From NCBI GenBank assembly GCA_903905065.1, contig CAIVEW010000101.1, positions 1-64,000 on the forward strand: DNA of 64,000 bases. Reading direction: 5' to 3'. Positions 44,243 to 53,681 of the stretch are shown piece by piece; positions within the stretch are counted from its first letter, which is position 1; each line of letters starts with the position of its first letter. The notes beneath the pieces are model-generated. The model saw nothing but the letters and a program-made list of their open reading frames with translations. It ran no database searches and had not been told where the DNA came from. Made by a program: the position numbers and the translations under genes. The DNA is from an uncultured Bacteroidota bacterium (GTDB lineage: Bacteria; Bacteroidota; Bacteroidia; Chitinophagales; Chitinophagaceae).

Positions 44243-47200
44243 ATGAAAAAAAATCTATTCTACTCTATAAGGGTCGTACTAATTGCTTGTTTTTTACTGC
44301 TTACAAACATGAATTCGTATGCGTCTCATATCCTTGGTATGGACCTGTATTATACTTGGGTGTCCGGAAATACATACAAGATTACAGCTGTTTTATATGG
44401 TGATTGCTCCCCTTCATCATACACAGCATTTTCGTCATTGCCGTCTGCAGCTCCTGTTATATGCATATACAGAGGTTCAACTTATGTCACCTCTATCAGC
44501 CTTAATATCGAAGCGCCCACTGATGGGGTGGATATTACACCGGTTTGCCCTTCGGAAGTTGGCCATACTCAATGCGAAAACTCGTCATCAACTGTCCCCG
44601 GAATTAAAAAATTTGTCTACAGTGCCAATTATACTTTACCGGCGCCCACTGTTTCTAACTGCTGGCAGTTTGCCTATTTTGCCAATAATGGATATTATGC
44701 TTCATCTTCGGGAAGATCTGCCGCGATCACTAATTTTATTAACCCTTCGCTCACATCGATCGAGTTGGTAGATACCCTGGATAATTCGGTTTATGCGCAT
44801 AATTCCAGCGCGCAATTTTCGGTGATACCCACGCCTTTCTTCTGTCTTAATGAGGCCGACACCTATAACCCGGGCTGCGTAGACCCTGATGGAGACAATT
44901 TGAATATTGATCTTATCGCAGCAATGGACTGCGCTTATTCTTCCGGATGTGCGTTTGGTGTGCCGGTAACCTATACAGGCACTGCGTGGACTCCTCCTAC
45001 AACGCCGGTTTCAGCCACGACGCCGTTACAGGTAGCTGCGGGCACGTTTTCTTTTAATTCGTCAACAGGACAGCTGAACTTTACACCAAATGTAACGCAA
45101 CGATCCACTGTTGTTTATAACGTACAAGAGTTTCGCGGTGGTAGTCATGTAGGAAGTTGCCAGCGGGAAATGAACTTCCTGGTGCTTACTTGTACACACA
45201 GCGACCCGATCGGATGGATCGATTCCGCCTCCAATGGTACCGTTGTTGACAGTACCCATTTTACCGTGTGCGCGGGCTCAGGGCCATTTTCCATCTTTTT
45301 TGATCCGAGGGAGCCTGGAAGCAGCAATAATATTACAATCACTTCATCGGGATTGCCGGCTGGCTCAACGTTGACGGTAGTGGGTAATGGAACAACTACG
45401 CCGCATGGAACTTTTTCATGGAGCTCAACAGGGGTGGCTCCTGGTACTTATGTTTTCTATGTTACTTACACTGATAACAACTGTCCACTCGCCGGATCTA
45501 ATACGCAGGCAATTACTATAACGGTAACTCCTGCTCCAACTGTAACTTTTACAGTAATATCTGCTGCGACCTGCTCTGCACAGGAAGCTATATCTATAAT
45601 TCCAGGAGGCACGGGCTCTCCCTGGAACATCAATGTAACGGGAACAACGACGCAATCTTTTACAGGAGTCACAACTAGCTTCATCGATAGTTTGCCTCCA
45701 GGAACAGACACTATCCATATCGCATCGGCTGCAGGCAGCACGTGTAACACTTACGCAGTCATTACTATCGCGGGGCCTATCGCCATCACTATTGCAGCAA
45801 CTAACCCAACAGTATGTGCCCCGGCAAACGGTTCATTTACTGTGTCCGGACTTACACCGGGCGATTCGTACACTATATACTATACGGTAGGTGGGACAAA
45901 CTATTCGGTTGTCATGGTTGCAAATGCTGCGGGGCAGGTTACTGTCACCGGCCTGGCGGCGGGTAGTTACACAGGCGTGTATGCGGCATCAACTACCACC
46001 GGATGTACATCCAATATCGTGACCTTTACGCTTTCCAGCATTACGGTGACTATTACTGGTACTTTCACGAACCCTACTGTGTGCGCTCCGCCTGATGGGA
46101 CGATAACACTGTCAGGGCTTACTCCCGGAGCCTCATATACATTGAATTACACCGAAAGCGGAACTCCGCATACGATTACTGTAACTGCAAATGCAAGCGG
46201 GCAAATACTATTAACTGGCCTGCCGTCCGGCAACTACACGAATGTATATGTTATCGCAACAGCCAGTGGATGCACTTCAAATGTTTTGACTTTTGTACTG
46301 GTTAACCCATTGGATCCTCCGCCACCTGTACTTTCCAGCAATGGGCCGGTTTGTGCAGACAGTACTTTGTTACTAACGGCTACGGATGCTGCTACTGGCA
46401 TTGTTTATAGCTGGACAGGACCAAACTCGTTTTCTTCAACCATCGCCGATCCGTTTATCACTGATGTGCAAACGCTAGCCTCGGGAGTATATAATGTTAC
46501 GGTTACAAATACTACTACCGGCTGCAGTTCTACATCTTCCATAACGATAACTGTTAAGCCTACTCCTTCTGCGCCATTGGTGAGTGGCAATACGCCGTGT
46601 ACCGGAGGGGCCTTAAATCTTACTGCTAGTTCTGCCGCCGGATGTACGTATAGCTGGGCAGGCCCTGCAGGCTTTGTTTCACCGTCACAGAACCCAACAA
46701 TAACACCTGTTACCACTTCCAATTCGGGCACATACACGGTTGTTGCTACGCTAAACGGTTGTCCGTCATTGCCGGGTATTGGTTCATTTACAGTGTACCC
46801 AACGCCTCCCGCGCCGATCGTATCAGATACCAGCTATTGCCAGTTTGTCAATGCGCCGCAACTTACGGCAACCGGCAGTAATCTGCTATGGTACACCTCT
46901 GCAACCGGCACCGGATCAACCATAGCCCCGGTTCCTGCGGATACATCTGTTGGTACTACAACCTGGTATGTGAGCCAAACGATAAACGGCTGTGAGGGAC
47001 CGAAAGCGCCGATAAATGTTACCGTATTGTATCTGCCTGAGTTCAACATTGCAGGCAATACAACAATGTGCACCGGCGACAGTTCCACGTTCAGTTATTC
47101 AGGACCAGCGCTTAACACACCTGACTATACATGGTCGATACCCGCTAATGCTACGTTGGTTAGTGGTACAATTACAAGCAATGCGATCGATGTACAATTC

Positions 47201-48091
47201 AATTCTTCACAGGCGCAATTCATAACACTTACGGCTAGCGACTATGGCGGCAGGTGCAGCACTACAGAAACAATACCAGTAAATGTTGAAGCCCCACCCC
47301 TTTCAAATTTCTATGTTAAGCCGAATATTTGTGTAGACGACACGGTTGTAGTTGCATTGTCTTACAGATCCCCAAGTGCAACTGTATTTGCGTGGAATTT
47401 TGCCGGTGCGAATATCGTTGCTGCTAACTCAAATAGTGGCGGCCCGTTCAGTTTGTCATGGAACGACACAGGAATACATATTTTGTCGCTGATAACGACA
47501 ACCGACATTGGGTGCAGCACACCTCCTGTATTTGATACGGTCATGATACATGGCCTACCTAATGCCACAATAAAAGTGCCGGCAAAGGGTGCGGTTTGCA
47601 TTCACGACACGGTTGTACTCAGCGCAGCGACAGATTGCTACAATTGCTCTTACGCATGGTCGCCGGTGCATTTCTTTAGCTATAGGCTTGGACCGCAAAG
47701 CAATGATAATTCGACAGTCGAGGGTATCATTGATTATGCCGGTTATGTAAAACTCACTGTTATTGATCCGTTCGGGTGTAGGGCAACTGATAGTTTGTAT
47801 ATGAATCCAAAGCCATGCTGTGAAGTGCTTTTCCCGAATGCGTTCACCCCAAATGGAGATAACCATAACGATGTGTTCCGTCCTATATTAAGTGGCTATC
47901 ATAATTTCCACCAATTCCGAATTGTAAATCGTTGGGGACAAACGGTGTTCGAATCAGCGAATAGTGACGTTGCATGGGATGGTAATTTTAATGGCGTACC
48001 ACAGGACATGGATGTTTACTATTACTACCTGAAATATGATTGTGGTGGTGAAACCCTGGAGGCTAAGGGCGATGTAACGCTCGTGCGCTAA
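44243..48091 (+). CDS. Large secreted protein with T9SS type B (gliding motility-associated) C-terminal domain
   Basis: A 1282-aa exported protein. Signal peptide up to about residue 27 (NSYAS). The N-terminal part starts HILGMDLYYTWVSGNTYKIT, the opening of many large gliding-associated proteins. Several Ig/PKD-like modules follow (YSWTGPNSFSST, YSWAGPAGFVSP, VTNTTTGCSSTS). The C-terminus VLFPNAFTPNGDNHNDVFRP ... NRWGQTVFES ... WDGNFNGVPQDMDVYYYYLKY is the type B sorting domain. Proteins of this class are exported by T9SS and often act in adhesion or surface motility. Ligand unknown. Confidence 0.85.
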   Translation: MKKNLFYSIRVVLIACFLLLTNMNSYASHILGMDLYYTWVSGNTYKITAVLYGDCSPSSYTAFSSLPSAAPVICIYRGSTYVTSISLNIEAPTDGVDITPVCPSEVGHTQCENSSSTVPGIKKFVYSANYTLPAPTVSNCWQFAYFANNGYYASSSGRSAAITNFINPSLTSIELVDTLDNSVYAHNSSAQFSVIPTPFFCLNEADTYNPGCVDPDGDNLNIDLIAAMDCAYSSGCAFGVPVTYTGTAWTPPTTPVSATTPLQVAAGTFSFNSSTGQLNFTPNVTQRSTVVYNVQEFRGGSHVGSCQREMNFLVLTCTHSDPIGWIDSASNGTVVDSTHFTVCAGSGPFSIFFDPREPGSSNNITITSSGLPAGSTLTVVGNGTTTPHGTFSWSSTGVAPGTYVFYVTYTDNNCPLAGSNTQAITITVTPAPTVTFTVISAATCSAQEAISIIPGGTGSPWNINVTGTTTQSFTGVTTSFIDSLPPGTDTIHIASAAGSTCNTYAVITIAGPIAITIAATNPTVCAPANGSFTVSGLTPGDSYTIYYTVGGTNYSVVMVANAAGQVTVTGLAAGSYTGVYAASTTTGCTSNIVTFTLSSITVTITGTFTNPTVCAPPDGTITLSGLTPGASYTLNYTESGTPHTITVTANASGQILLTGLPSGNYTNVYVIATASGCTSNVLTFVLVNPLDPPPPVLSSNGPVCADSTLLLTATDAATGIVYSWTGPNSFSSTIADPFITDVQTLASGVYNVTVTNTTTGCSSTSSITITVKPTPSAPLVSGNTPCTGGALNLTASSAAGCTYSWAGPAGFVSPSQNPTITPVTTSNSGTYTVVATLNGCPSLPGIGSFTVYPTPPAPIVSDTSYCQFVNAPQLTATGSNLLWYTSATGTGSTIAPVPADTSVGTTTWYVSQTINGCEGPKAPINVTVLYLPEFNIAGNTTMCTGDSSTFSYSGPALNTPDYTWSIPANATLVSGTITSNAIDVQFNSSQAQFITLTASDYGGRCSTTETIPVNVEAPPLSNFYVKPNICVDDTVVVALSYRSPSATVFAWNFAGANIVAANSNSGGPFSLSWNDTGIHILSLITTTDIGCSTPPVFDTVMIHGLPNATIKVPAKGAVCIHDTVVLSAATDCYNCSYAWSPVHFFSYRLGPQSNDNSTVEGIIDYAGYVKLTVIDPFGCRATDSLYMNPKPCCEVLFPNAFTPNGDNHNDVFRPILSGYHNFHQFRIVNRWGQTVFESANSDVAWDGNFNGVPQDMDVYYYYLKYDCGGETLEAKGDVTLVR

Positions 48092-48107
48092 ACAAAATTC
48101 TTAACAT

Positions 48108-48150
48108 AATAGATGATCCCCGGTATCCAATACCGGGGATCATCTATTTA
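48108..48150. terminator. Terminator between convergent genes
   Basis: A perfect 19-bp stem (48108-48126 with 48130-48148) and a 3-nt loop, placed 17 bp after the T9SS type B gene. The T run is short, but the stem is very strong. Confidence 0.75.
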
Positions 48151-48256
48151 TTAGCAGCCGATTCCTCCCGCTTTTTTGTAAAAGAGATGTTTGCGATCTG
48201 CAACTTTGAAGCGGCCGTAATCGACGAATGTTAAATGTCCGGAAAGAATACAGGAA

Positions 48257-49315
48257 CTATCGTATAAGATTAGCCAGTTTCTTCTCGTCGGCAATAATAA
48301 CCTTACCGCTTTTAATGTCTATGAGCTGTTCGCTTTTAAAATCGCTTAGTGTCCGTATCAGCGACTCAGACGCCGTACCGGCAATCGTCGCCAGGTCATC
48401 CCGGCTGATGTCGATCATGAAAGGTTCTTTTTTATTGGCATGGTACTTCTTATGCAGGCTTACCAGCGCCTCCGCTACTTTTTTACGAAGTGTATTATAA
48501 GCAATGCCCAGTAGTTGCTGCTCCTTGTCTACGACATTCTTTGCCAGTATTGAAACAAATTTGCGCGCTATGCTCGGGTTGCTGTTTACCAGCTCCTCAA
48601 ACTCTTTTTTGGGTATAGTGGCAACCTCCGTTTCTTCTATTGTTTCCGCGTTTTCTTTATAAGTACTACCTTCCAAAAGAGTAATGTAACCAAGGAAATC
48701 ACCGGCATTATAAAGGTCCATGACAAGATCTTTGCCATCGTCGTGTGTCTTGTAAGTTCTTACTTTTCCTTTTACTATATAGTACAGGTAATGCGGGTTA
48801 CTGCCTTCTTTGTAGATGAGTTGTTTTTTCCGGTAGGTGCTGGTATTGCTTTCCTCTGCAAGTTGTTCCAGACTTTTCTTGTTACCCAGGGTTTGTCTTA
48901 GTTCATTAATTCCTTCAATATCAGGCGCGAGGTTTTTCTTAAGGATATCCAGTTTTTTAAACCGACTTTCAATGGCATTGAGCAGTTCATTGCCTGCAAA
49001 GGGCTTGGTAATATAATCATCAGCACCCAGTTCCATGGCAGCTCGGAAGTCGCTACGCTCGCTTTTCGACGTCAGGAAAATGAAAGGAATATTTTGGGTC
49101 TCAGGAGTCTTGTGCAAAACATGGAGTACGCCATACCCGTCCACACCTGGCATCATAATGTCGCAAATGATCAGGTCCGGCAAATGCTTCTGAGCGGCTT
49201 CTATCCCCTCCTTGCCGTTTGGTGCGGTTAAAACTTGGTAATCAGACAGCGTTAGTATTTCCGCTACATTTTCCCGGATATCTTCATTGTCTTCGATGAT
49301 GAGAATGTTTTTCAT
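48257..49315 (-). CDS. Response regulator fused to a CRP/FNR-type DNA-binding protein
   Basis: A 352-aa cytoplasmic regulator. Residues 1-120 are a receiver domain: acidic pair Glu8/Asp9, phosphorylation site Asp52 (ICDIMMPG), Thr82 and Lys104 (ITKPF). After a linker, residues about 150-265 form a cyclic-nucleotide-binding-like sensor domain (YRKKQLIYKEGSNPHYLYYIVKG). Residues about 275-345 are a CRP-type winged helix whose recognition helix contains Glu317 and Arg321 (TASESLIRTL), the positions that read TGA half-sites in CRP and FNR. No Fe-S cysteines are present. It is 3 bp downstream of the sensor kinase gene. The likely input is phosphorylation of the receiver, the output the TGA-N6-TCA promoters of this block. 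Confidence 0.9.
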   Translation of the reverse strand: MKNILIIEDNEDIRENVAEILTLSDYQVLTAPNGKEGIEAAQKHLPDLIICDIMMPGVDGYGVLHVLHKTPETQNIPFIFLTSKSERSDFRAAMELGADDYITKPFAGNELLNAIESRFKKLDILKKNLAPDIEGINELRQTLGNKKSLEQLAEESNTSTYRKKQLIYKEGSNPHYLYYIVKGKVRTYKTHDDGKDLVMDLYNAGDFLGYITLLEGSTYKENAETIEETEVATIPKKEFEELVNSNPSIARKFVSILAKNVVDKEQQLLGIAYNTLRKKVAEALVSLHKKYHANKKEPFMIDISRDDLATIAGTASESLIRTLSDFKSEQLIDIKSGKVIIADEKKLANLIR

Positions 49316-49318
49316 GGA

Positions 49319-51001
49319 CTAATTATGATTTAGAAATGTGATGGTAAATTTTGTTCCTTCACCCAGTTTGCTTTCGCATGTTATTCTGCCGTTTAGCAGT
49401 TCGGTGTACTTTGCTACAATATGCAGTCCGAGACCGGTGCCTTGTATATTGGTGACATTCGAAGACCGGAAAAACCGCTTGAACAGGTTCTCGATATCCT
49501 CTGCCGGGATGCCGATGCCGGAATCTTTCACAGAAACCACTAATTTTTTGTCGGTTTTCTCAGAGACCAGTTCTATGATTGATTTTTCCGGAGAAAACTT
49601 GATAGCATTCGACAGTAGGTTTGTCACGATATGCTTCATCATCGAAGGATCCAGGTAAGTGACTCTTTCCTTTCCGGTATGAACATAGGATATCTTCTGC
49701 TCTTTTTTCAACAGGTGATTTACTTCATGAAGGATCTCATTCATTAGTTCCTTGATGTCAAACTCCCGCGAATGGGCCTGGATATCGCCTTCTTCAATTT
49801 TACCGACGGAGAGGAAGTCGTTAAGTATTTCAGTAAGTGAGGTCACCGAGGAAACTATGCGTTGTATATGTTTTTCCCGCTGCGGTTGCTCTTCAGTTTT
49901 TGGATACTTCGATAAAAGATAGGCAGAAGACAGCACCGCGCTGAGCGGCGTTCTGAACTCGTGCGAGGCCATGGACACAAACCGGGATTTTAATTCGTTC
50001 AGTTCCTTTTCTTTTTCCAGCGCAGCAAGCAATTCCATCTCTGCTTTTTTCTTTTCGGAAATATCAATAGCTATACCCAGATAGCTGGAAATATTATTGT
50101 TGGCATCTTTCAACGGTGTAACATTGAGTGAAACAAAGAACGTAGTTCTATCTTTTCGTACATAGTGCCACTCCTGGTTGGTGTCTTGATTTAATTCCAC
50201 GGCAGTGGTAAAAACTTCAAAGCCAGGCTTTATCATCCTTCCTGTTCTCTCAGAGAGTTCCTCGGCCTTTTTCTCAAGTTCACTATTCATGTGGAAACTG
50301 GCAAGCGTCATTTTATTAACTACCTCGGCAGATGAGTATCCCAGCCATTTTTCGGCGGCAGGGTTAAAAAACTGGATCAGACCATCTGTATCACACACAA
50401 ATATTATGGCCCCCGCATGGTTCCAGATGTTATTCAGGAATGTGTTTACCCGTTCCAGTTCGGCATCTTTTCTTTCCGTCTCTTTTATCTGGTTGCCGAG
50501 TTGTTCAACGGTTATGGCTAACGATTGTGAACCTTCTTTTACTTTTTGTTCCAAATGCGCATTCAGCTGCACAATGGCATGTTCTGTCTCTTTTCTTTGA
50601 GTAATATCATTGATGAATGCCAGCGCATAACTTTCCTCTCCTATCTTGTAGTGCCCCAGGCTTACCTCTACCGGAAATTCAGTACCGTCTTTCTTTAGCC
50701 CCGCAAGTTCCATGCCTAACCCCATGGGCCGGCTGTGCGGGTCATGGCTGAATTTTTCCCGGTGCCCCACATGCCTTTTGGAAAAACGCGTGGGCACTAA
50801 TACTTCCACCTTCTTTCCTATCAGTTCCCCTTCCCCATAGCCAAATTGCTTTTCGATATACTTATTCGCCATTTGGATGTCGCCGCCAGAATTAGTTATC
50901 AGAATGCCGATACTTGCATAATTAAATAACGCTTCAAATGTATCATGGGTTAAAGTAGTGAACGGCATCCCTAAATATAAGGCATTATGATCAGATGGCA
51001 T
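49319..51001 (-). CDS. PAS-domain sensor histidine kinase
   Basis: A 560-aa kinase without transmembrane segments. I use ATG 51001: ATG 51028 lies only 6 bp from the -7 box (51035-51042), leaving no leader. PAS 1 (residues about 22-136) resembles the FixL class around VPTRFSKRHVGHREKF, with a His at the FixL heme-ligand position (His77); this class also contains non-heme members. A coiled coil joins PAS 2 (about 186-321). Then come the H-box (MASHEFRTPLS, His347) and ATPase motifs (HIVTNLLSNAIKF, GIGIPAEDIENLFKRFFR, GTGLGLHIV). It is cotranscribed with the receiver-CRP regulator. What it senses (oxygen, redox or other) is inferred only from context. Confidence 0.88.
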   Translation of the reverse strand: MPSDHNALYLGMPFTTLTHDTFEALFNYASIGILITNSGGDIQMANKYIEKQFGYGEGELIGKKVEVLVPTRFSKRHVGHREKFSHDPHSRPMGLGMELAGLKKDGTEFPVEVSLGHYKIGEESYALAFINDITQRKETEHAIVQLNAHLEQKVKEGSQSLAITVEQLGNQIKETERKDAELERVNTFLNNIWNHAGAIIFVCDTDGLIQFFNPAAEKWLGYSSAEVVNKMTLASFHMNSELEKKAEELSERTGRMIKPGFEVFTTAVELNQDTNQEWHYVRKDRTTFFVSLNVTPLKDANNNISSYLGIAIDISEKKKAEMELLAALEKEKELNELKSRFVSMASHEFRTPLSAVLSSAYLLSKYPKTEEQPQREKHIQRIVSSVTSLTEILNDFLSVGKIEEGDIQAHSREFDIKELMNEILHEVNHLLKKEQKISYVHTGKERVTYLDPSMMKHIVTNLLSNAIKFSPEKSIIELVSEKTDKKLVVSVKDSGIGIPAEDIENLFKRFFRSSNVTNIQGTGLGLHIVAKYTELLNGRITCESKLGEGTKFTITFLNHN

Positions 51002-51034
51002 ATATCTATACTGCTTAGAACGTGACATTATTAG

Positions 51035-51099
51035 CGAAATTATGTGTCGGGAAATGCAGGAATTATGACTATGGTCATAATTTAAGCTGATTTAAATCA
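51035..51099 (-). promoter_or_regulatory. Kinase/regulator promoter with two CRP/FNR-type dyads
   Basis: -7-like box TAATTTCG (51035-51042, minus strand). Proximal dyad TGA-N6-TCA at 51066-51077, inside a larger perfect 9-bp inverted repeat (51061-51069 with 51074-51082). Distal dyad TGATTTAAATCA at 51088-51099. Dyad centres are 33.0 and 55.0 bp from the box centre and 22 bp apart. The site lies directly upstream of the kinase gene and indicates autoregulation. Confidence 0.75.
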
Positions 51100-51804
51100 T
51101 CTTTTATGACAGCAGGAGTGTATTTCGTTTTGTGCAACCACTACTTTAGGGCTGAGGTAGGGGATACCCAGGTTCATACCCCTTAATATGAACAAGCAAC
51201 CGAAAGAAAATACAATAACGGGAACTAATTTCTTAATGTGACCGCCGCGGAAAATATGAATTTTGTTTTTCAACAGGGTAATACTTACCAGCATAGGTAA
51301 TGTGCCCGCTCCAAATAAATAGATTAACCCGACTGCCTCGGCGGGGGAGTGCAATGTCATTGATGCAGAGAGCGCCATATATACAAGCCCACACGGAAGC
51401 AGTCCGTTCAATATTCCGGCGACCGTAATCGCACCCAACCCCGGTTGTCCAATGACTTTGCCCAGTTGCTTCTTAACAAATACCCCCCAAGGCAATTTTA
51501 TTTGCGCAAAGTGGCCGGGGAAAAAAGAAAAGATGCCGGTAATCAACAAGGCCGCACCAAGTGTTATAGAAATTCCTTGTTGGATTTTAGGATCAAACAG
51601 GCTCCTGAAAGAGTGCAATACCAAAGCCAGTGATGCATAGACAGATACCCGGCCGATATGATAAAGGGCAATTGCGAAAAATTTCCGAATACCTGTGAAA
51701 AGTTGAAAAGGCAGTATCCATACTATAGGCCCGCACATACCGGCGCAATGCAGGCTGCCAGTGAAGCCCATCAATATAGCCATTATTGCCACGGAAGTAT
51801 TCAT
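51097..51804 (-). CDS. Sulfite exporter TauE/SafE-like (UreH-type) membrane protein of the cbb3 operon
   Basis: A 235-aa inner-membrane protein with six helices. The opening MAILMGFTGSLHCAGMCGPIV, with its His-Cys and Cys residues, is the conserved signature of this SafE/UreH-like family, commonly found in cytochrome oxidase gene clusters. The likely job is metal (copper or nickel) delivery or oxidase maturation, deduced from context. A Cys/His-rich tail (EIHSCCHKR) ends the protein. Its start overlaps the ccoH stop by one base, making it the last gene of the cco operon. Confidence 0.75.
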   Translation of the reverse strand: MNTSVAIMAILMGFTGSLHCAGMCGPIVWILPFQLFTGIRKFFAIALYHIGRVSVYASLALVLHSFRSLFDPKIQQGISITLGAALLITGIFSFFPGHFAQIKLPWGVFVKKQLGKVIGQPGLGAITVAGILNGLLPCGLVYMALSASMTLHSPAEAVGLIYLFGAGTLPMLVSITLLKNKIHIFRGGHIKKLVPVIVFSFGCLFILRGMNLGIPYLSPKVVVAQNEIHSCCHKR

Positions 51805-52247
51805 TAGGAGTGCAATGCTATTTCAGATTCCTGGTAATAATTTTTCCCATCTACCGCGCAACTAATTTTTATGGTGTAGGTTGTGTTGCGCAGCAATTTG
51901 CGTGATATTGTGACACTATTGTTATCAGTATTGATCTTGAAATTCTTATCCCATTCGGCATCTACTGGCGAATAGAACCAGATATCTCCCGACAACAATT
52001 TATTCTTGAACTCTTCAGGGAAATCAATGATCACAGTATTTACATCAGCATGAACGGAAACCGGTTTCGACAAGCTGGACTGATTTTTGCCGGCATCCAG
52101 CGTTTTCTGAAAACCCAGCTCGGCTTCGTAATAATTTTTTGTGACCAGGTCAAATTTTTGGTGACTGCTGGCAAGAACCAGTGTTGCCATGCCGATCACA
52201 AAACCGACATACAAAATTGCGATTTTCCATCCCCATCCTATTTTCAT
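51804..52247 (-). CDS. ccoH: FixH/CcoH family cbb3 oxidase assembly protein
   Basis: A 147-aa protein with one N-terminal membrane helix (WKIAILYVGFVIGMATLVLA) and a small periplasmic beta-sandwich domain. YYEAELGFQKTLDAGKNQ is the typical FixH motif region. CcoH-type proteins stabilise cbb3 oxidase during assembly. It lies 19 bp after ccoG and shares a TAATG junction with the next gene. Confidence 0.82.
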   Translation of the reverse strand: MKIGWGWKIAILYVGFVIGMATLVLASSHQKFDLVTKNYYEAELGFQKTLDAGKNQSSLSKPVSVHADVNTVIIDFPEEFKNKLLSGDIWFYSPVDAEWDKNFKINTDNNSVTISRKLLRNTTYTIKISCAVDGKNYYQESEIALHS

Positions 52248-52266
52248 ATGATTTCTGTTTTAGTGG

Positions 52267-53676
52267 TTAGTCATTACCATTAAATGGCCCAAGAAATGAA
52301 GTAGAGATCGTCGTTATCCTTTTGCCATCTTCATATACTCCTATCTTTATCGGTGTTTTTCTCCCTTTCACATCTTCGTTATTTACGTATACGAACATGG
52401 TGCCTGTTACTATTCCGTCTTTGGGTATTGTCAGTTTCGTTTCGCCCACAAGTTTTATAGATCCCCTGAAGTTCTCCGGCTGCAATATGATCTGCTTATC
52501 TTTGAATGTTTTGTTTAACAACTTATAGTTGTACAAATTGCTCATCTGTTGGTTTGGCTGCTCCTGGTAAAGTTGCCCCGGTGTCCTGAGCAAGGTTACG
52601 CCAACATCGGTCCGGCTGGCAAGTAGCCACACCAGCACACCAAGCAGCAGGCACATAACTATACTATATGCCTTCATTCTCCATGTAAACCGCCACGGCC
52701 TTTTCTTGGCAATGTTGTTCTCAGATGCATACCGGATAAGGCCGGTTGGCAGGCCTACTGCGTCCATCATTTTGTTGCAGGCGTCTATGCAGGCGGTACA
52801 GTTGATGCATTCCAGTTGGGTGCCATTGCGGATATCTATACCGGTGGGGCACACTTTTACGCATTGCGCACAATCTATACAGTCACCTATGGTGCGCTCT
52901 TCGTTTTTATGAAACTTGCCTCGCTCTTCGCCGCGTTTGTAATCATAGGCAACGATTACCGAGTCCTTGTCAAGCAACACACCCTGCATACGACCGTATG
53001 GACAGATCACCGTGCATATCTGCTCCCGCATCCACAAGTAAACGAAGAAGAAAACCGTTGTAAATACCGCCAGCGATATCAGGCTACCGAGATGCAACGC
53101 AAGTGGCTCCCGAATCATTTTATCCAGCTCATCTACTCCTATGAGGTATGCGAGAAAGGTGTTAGCTATTATAAAACTCAGTAACCAAAACGATACCCAC
53201 TTAAGGGTTTTTTTGGTGATCTTGTCTGTATTCCATGGCTGCTTGTCCAGGAGCTTCTGTTCATTGCCATTCCCCTCTATCCAGTATTCTACTTTTCGGA
53301 ACAGCATTTCCATAAACACCGTCTGCGGGCAGGCCCATCCGCAAAACACCCTGCCGAACACAACGGTGAACAGTGCTACGAAAACAATGAACACCGCCAT
53401 CCCTATCGCAAATATGAAGAAATCCTGTGGCCAGAATATCTGGCCGAAAAGGATGAACCTGCGTTGAAGAACGTTTATCAGGAAAATGGGGTGCCCGTTA
53501 ACCTTTAAAAAGGGCAGTCCAAAGAAGACCAACATGTAAATAACGGTCACCCATTTCCGCAGATCGTGTAATTTTCCTTCAGGCGCCTGGGGGTACACCC
53601 AGATCCGTTTACCGCTCTTATCAACCGTTGCTACCTTGTCTCTGAATGAATCCTGCCCTGTTCCTATCTCTGCCAT
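52267..53676 (-). CDS. ccoG: Cytochrome c oxidase accessory protein CcoG (FixG, 4Fe-4S ferredoxin type)
   Basis: A 469-aa membrane protein: five helices in the N-terminal half (FGLPFLKVNG, GWACPQTVFMEMLFRKVEYW), then two 4Fe-4S motifs (CIDCAQCVKVCPTGIDIRNG and CINCTACIDACNKMMD), one more helix (MCLLLGVLVWLLA) and a periplasmic Ig-like C-terminus. CcoG takes part in copper redox handling for cbb3 oxidase assembly. It is 5 bp from ccoP. Confidence 0.93.
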   Translation of the reverse strand: MAEIGTGQDSFRDKVATVDKSGKRIWVYPQAPEGKLHDLRKWVTVIYMLVFFGLPFLKVNGHPIFLINVLQRRFILFGQIFWPQDFFIFAIGMAVFIVFVALFTVVFGRVFCGWACPQTVFMEMLFRKVEYWIEGNGNEQKLLDKQPWNTDKITKKTLKWVSFWLLSFIIANTFLAYLIGVDELDKMIREPLALHLGSLISLAVFTTVFFFVYLWMREQICTVICPYGRMQGVLLDKDSVIVAYDYKRGEERGKFHKNEERTIGDCIDCAQCVKVCPTGIDIRNGTQLECINCTACIDACNKMMDAVGLPTGLIRYASENNIAKKRPWRFTWRMKAYSIVMCLLLGVLVWLLASRTDVGVTLLRTPGQLYQEQPNQQMSNLYNYKLLNKTFKDKQIILQPENFRGSIKLVGETKLTIPKDGIVTGTMFVYVNNEDVKGRKTPIKIGVYEDGKRITTISTSFLGPFNGND

Positions 53677-53681
53677 TCTTG

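Noticed and set aside
49319-51001. Calling the kinase a heme-based FixL oxygen sensor
   Set aside because: The PAS class and a His at the FixL position are compatible, but non-heme members share that residue, so only the resemblance is stated.
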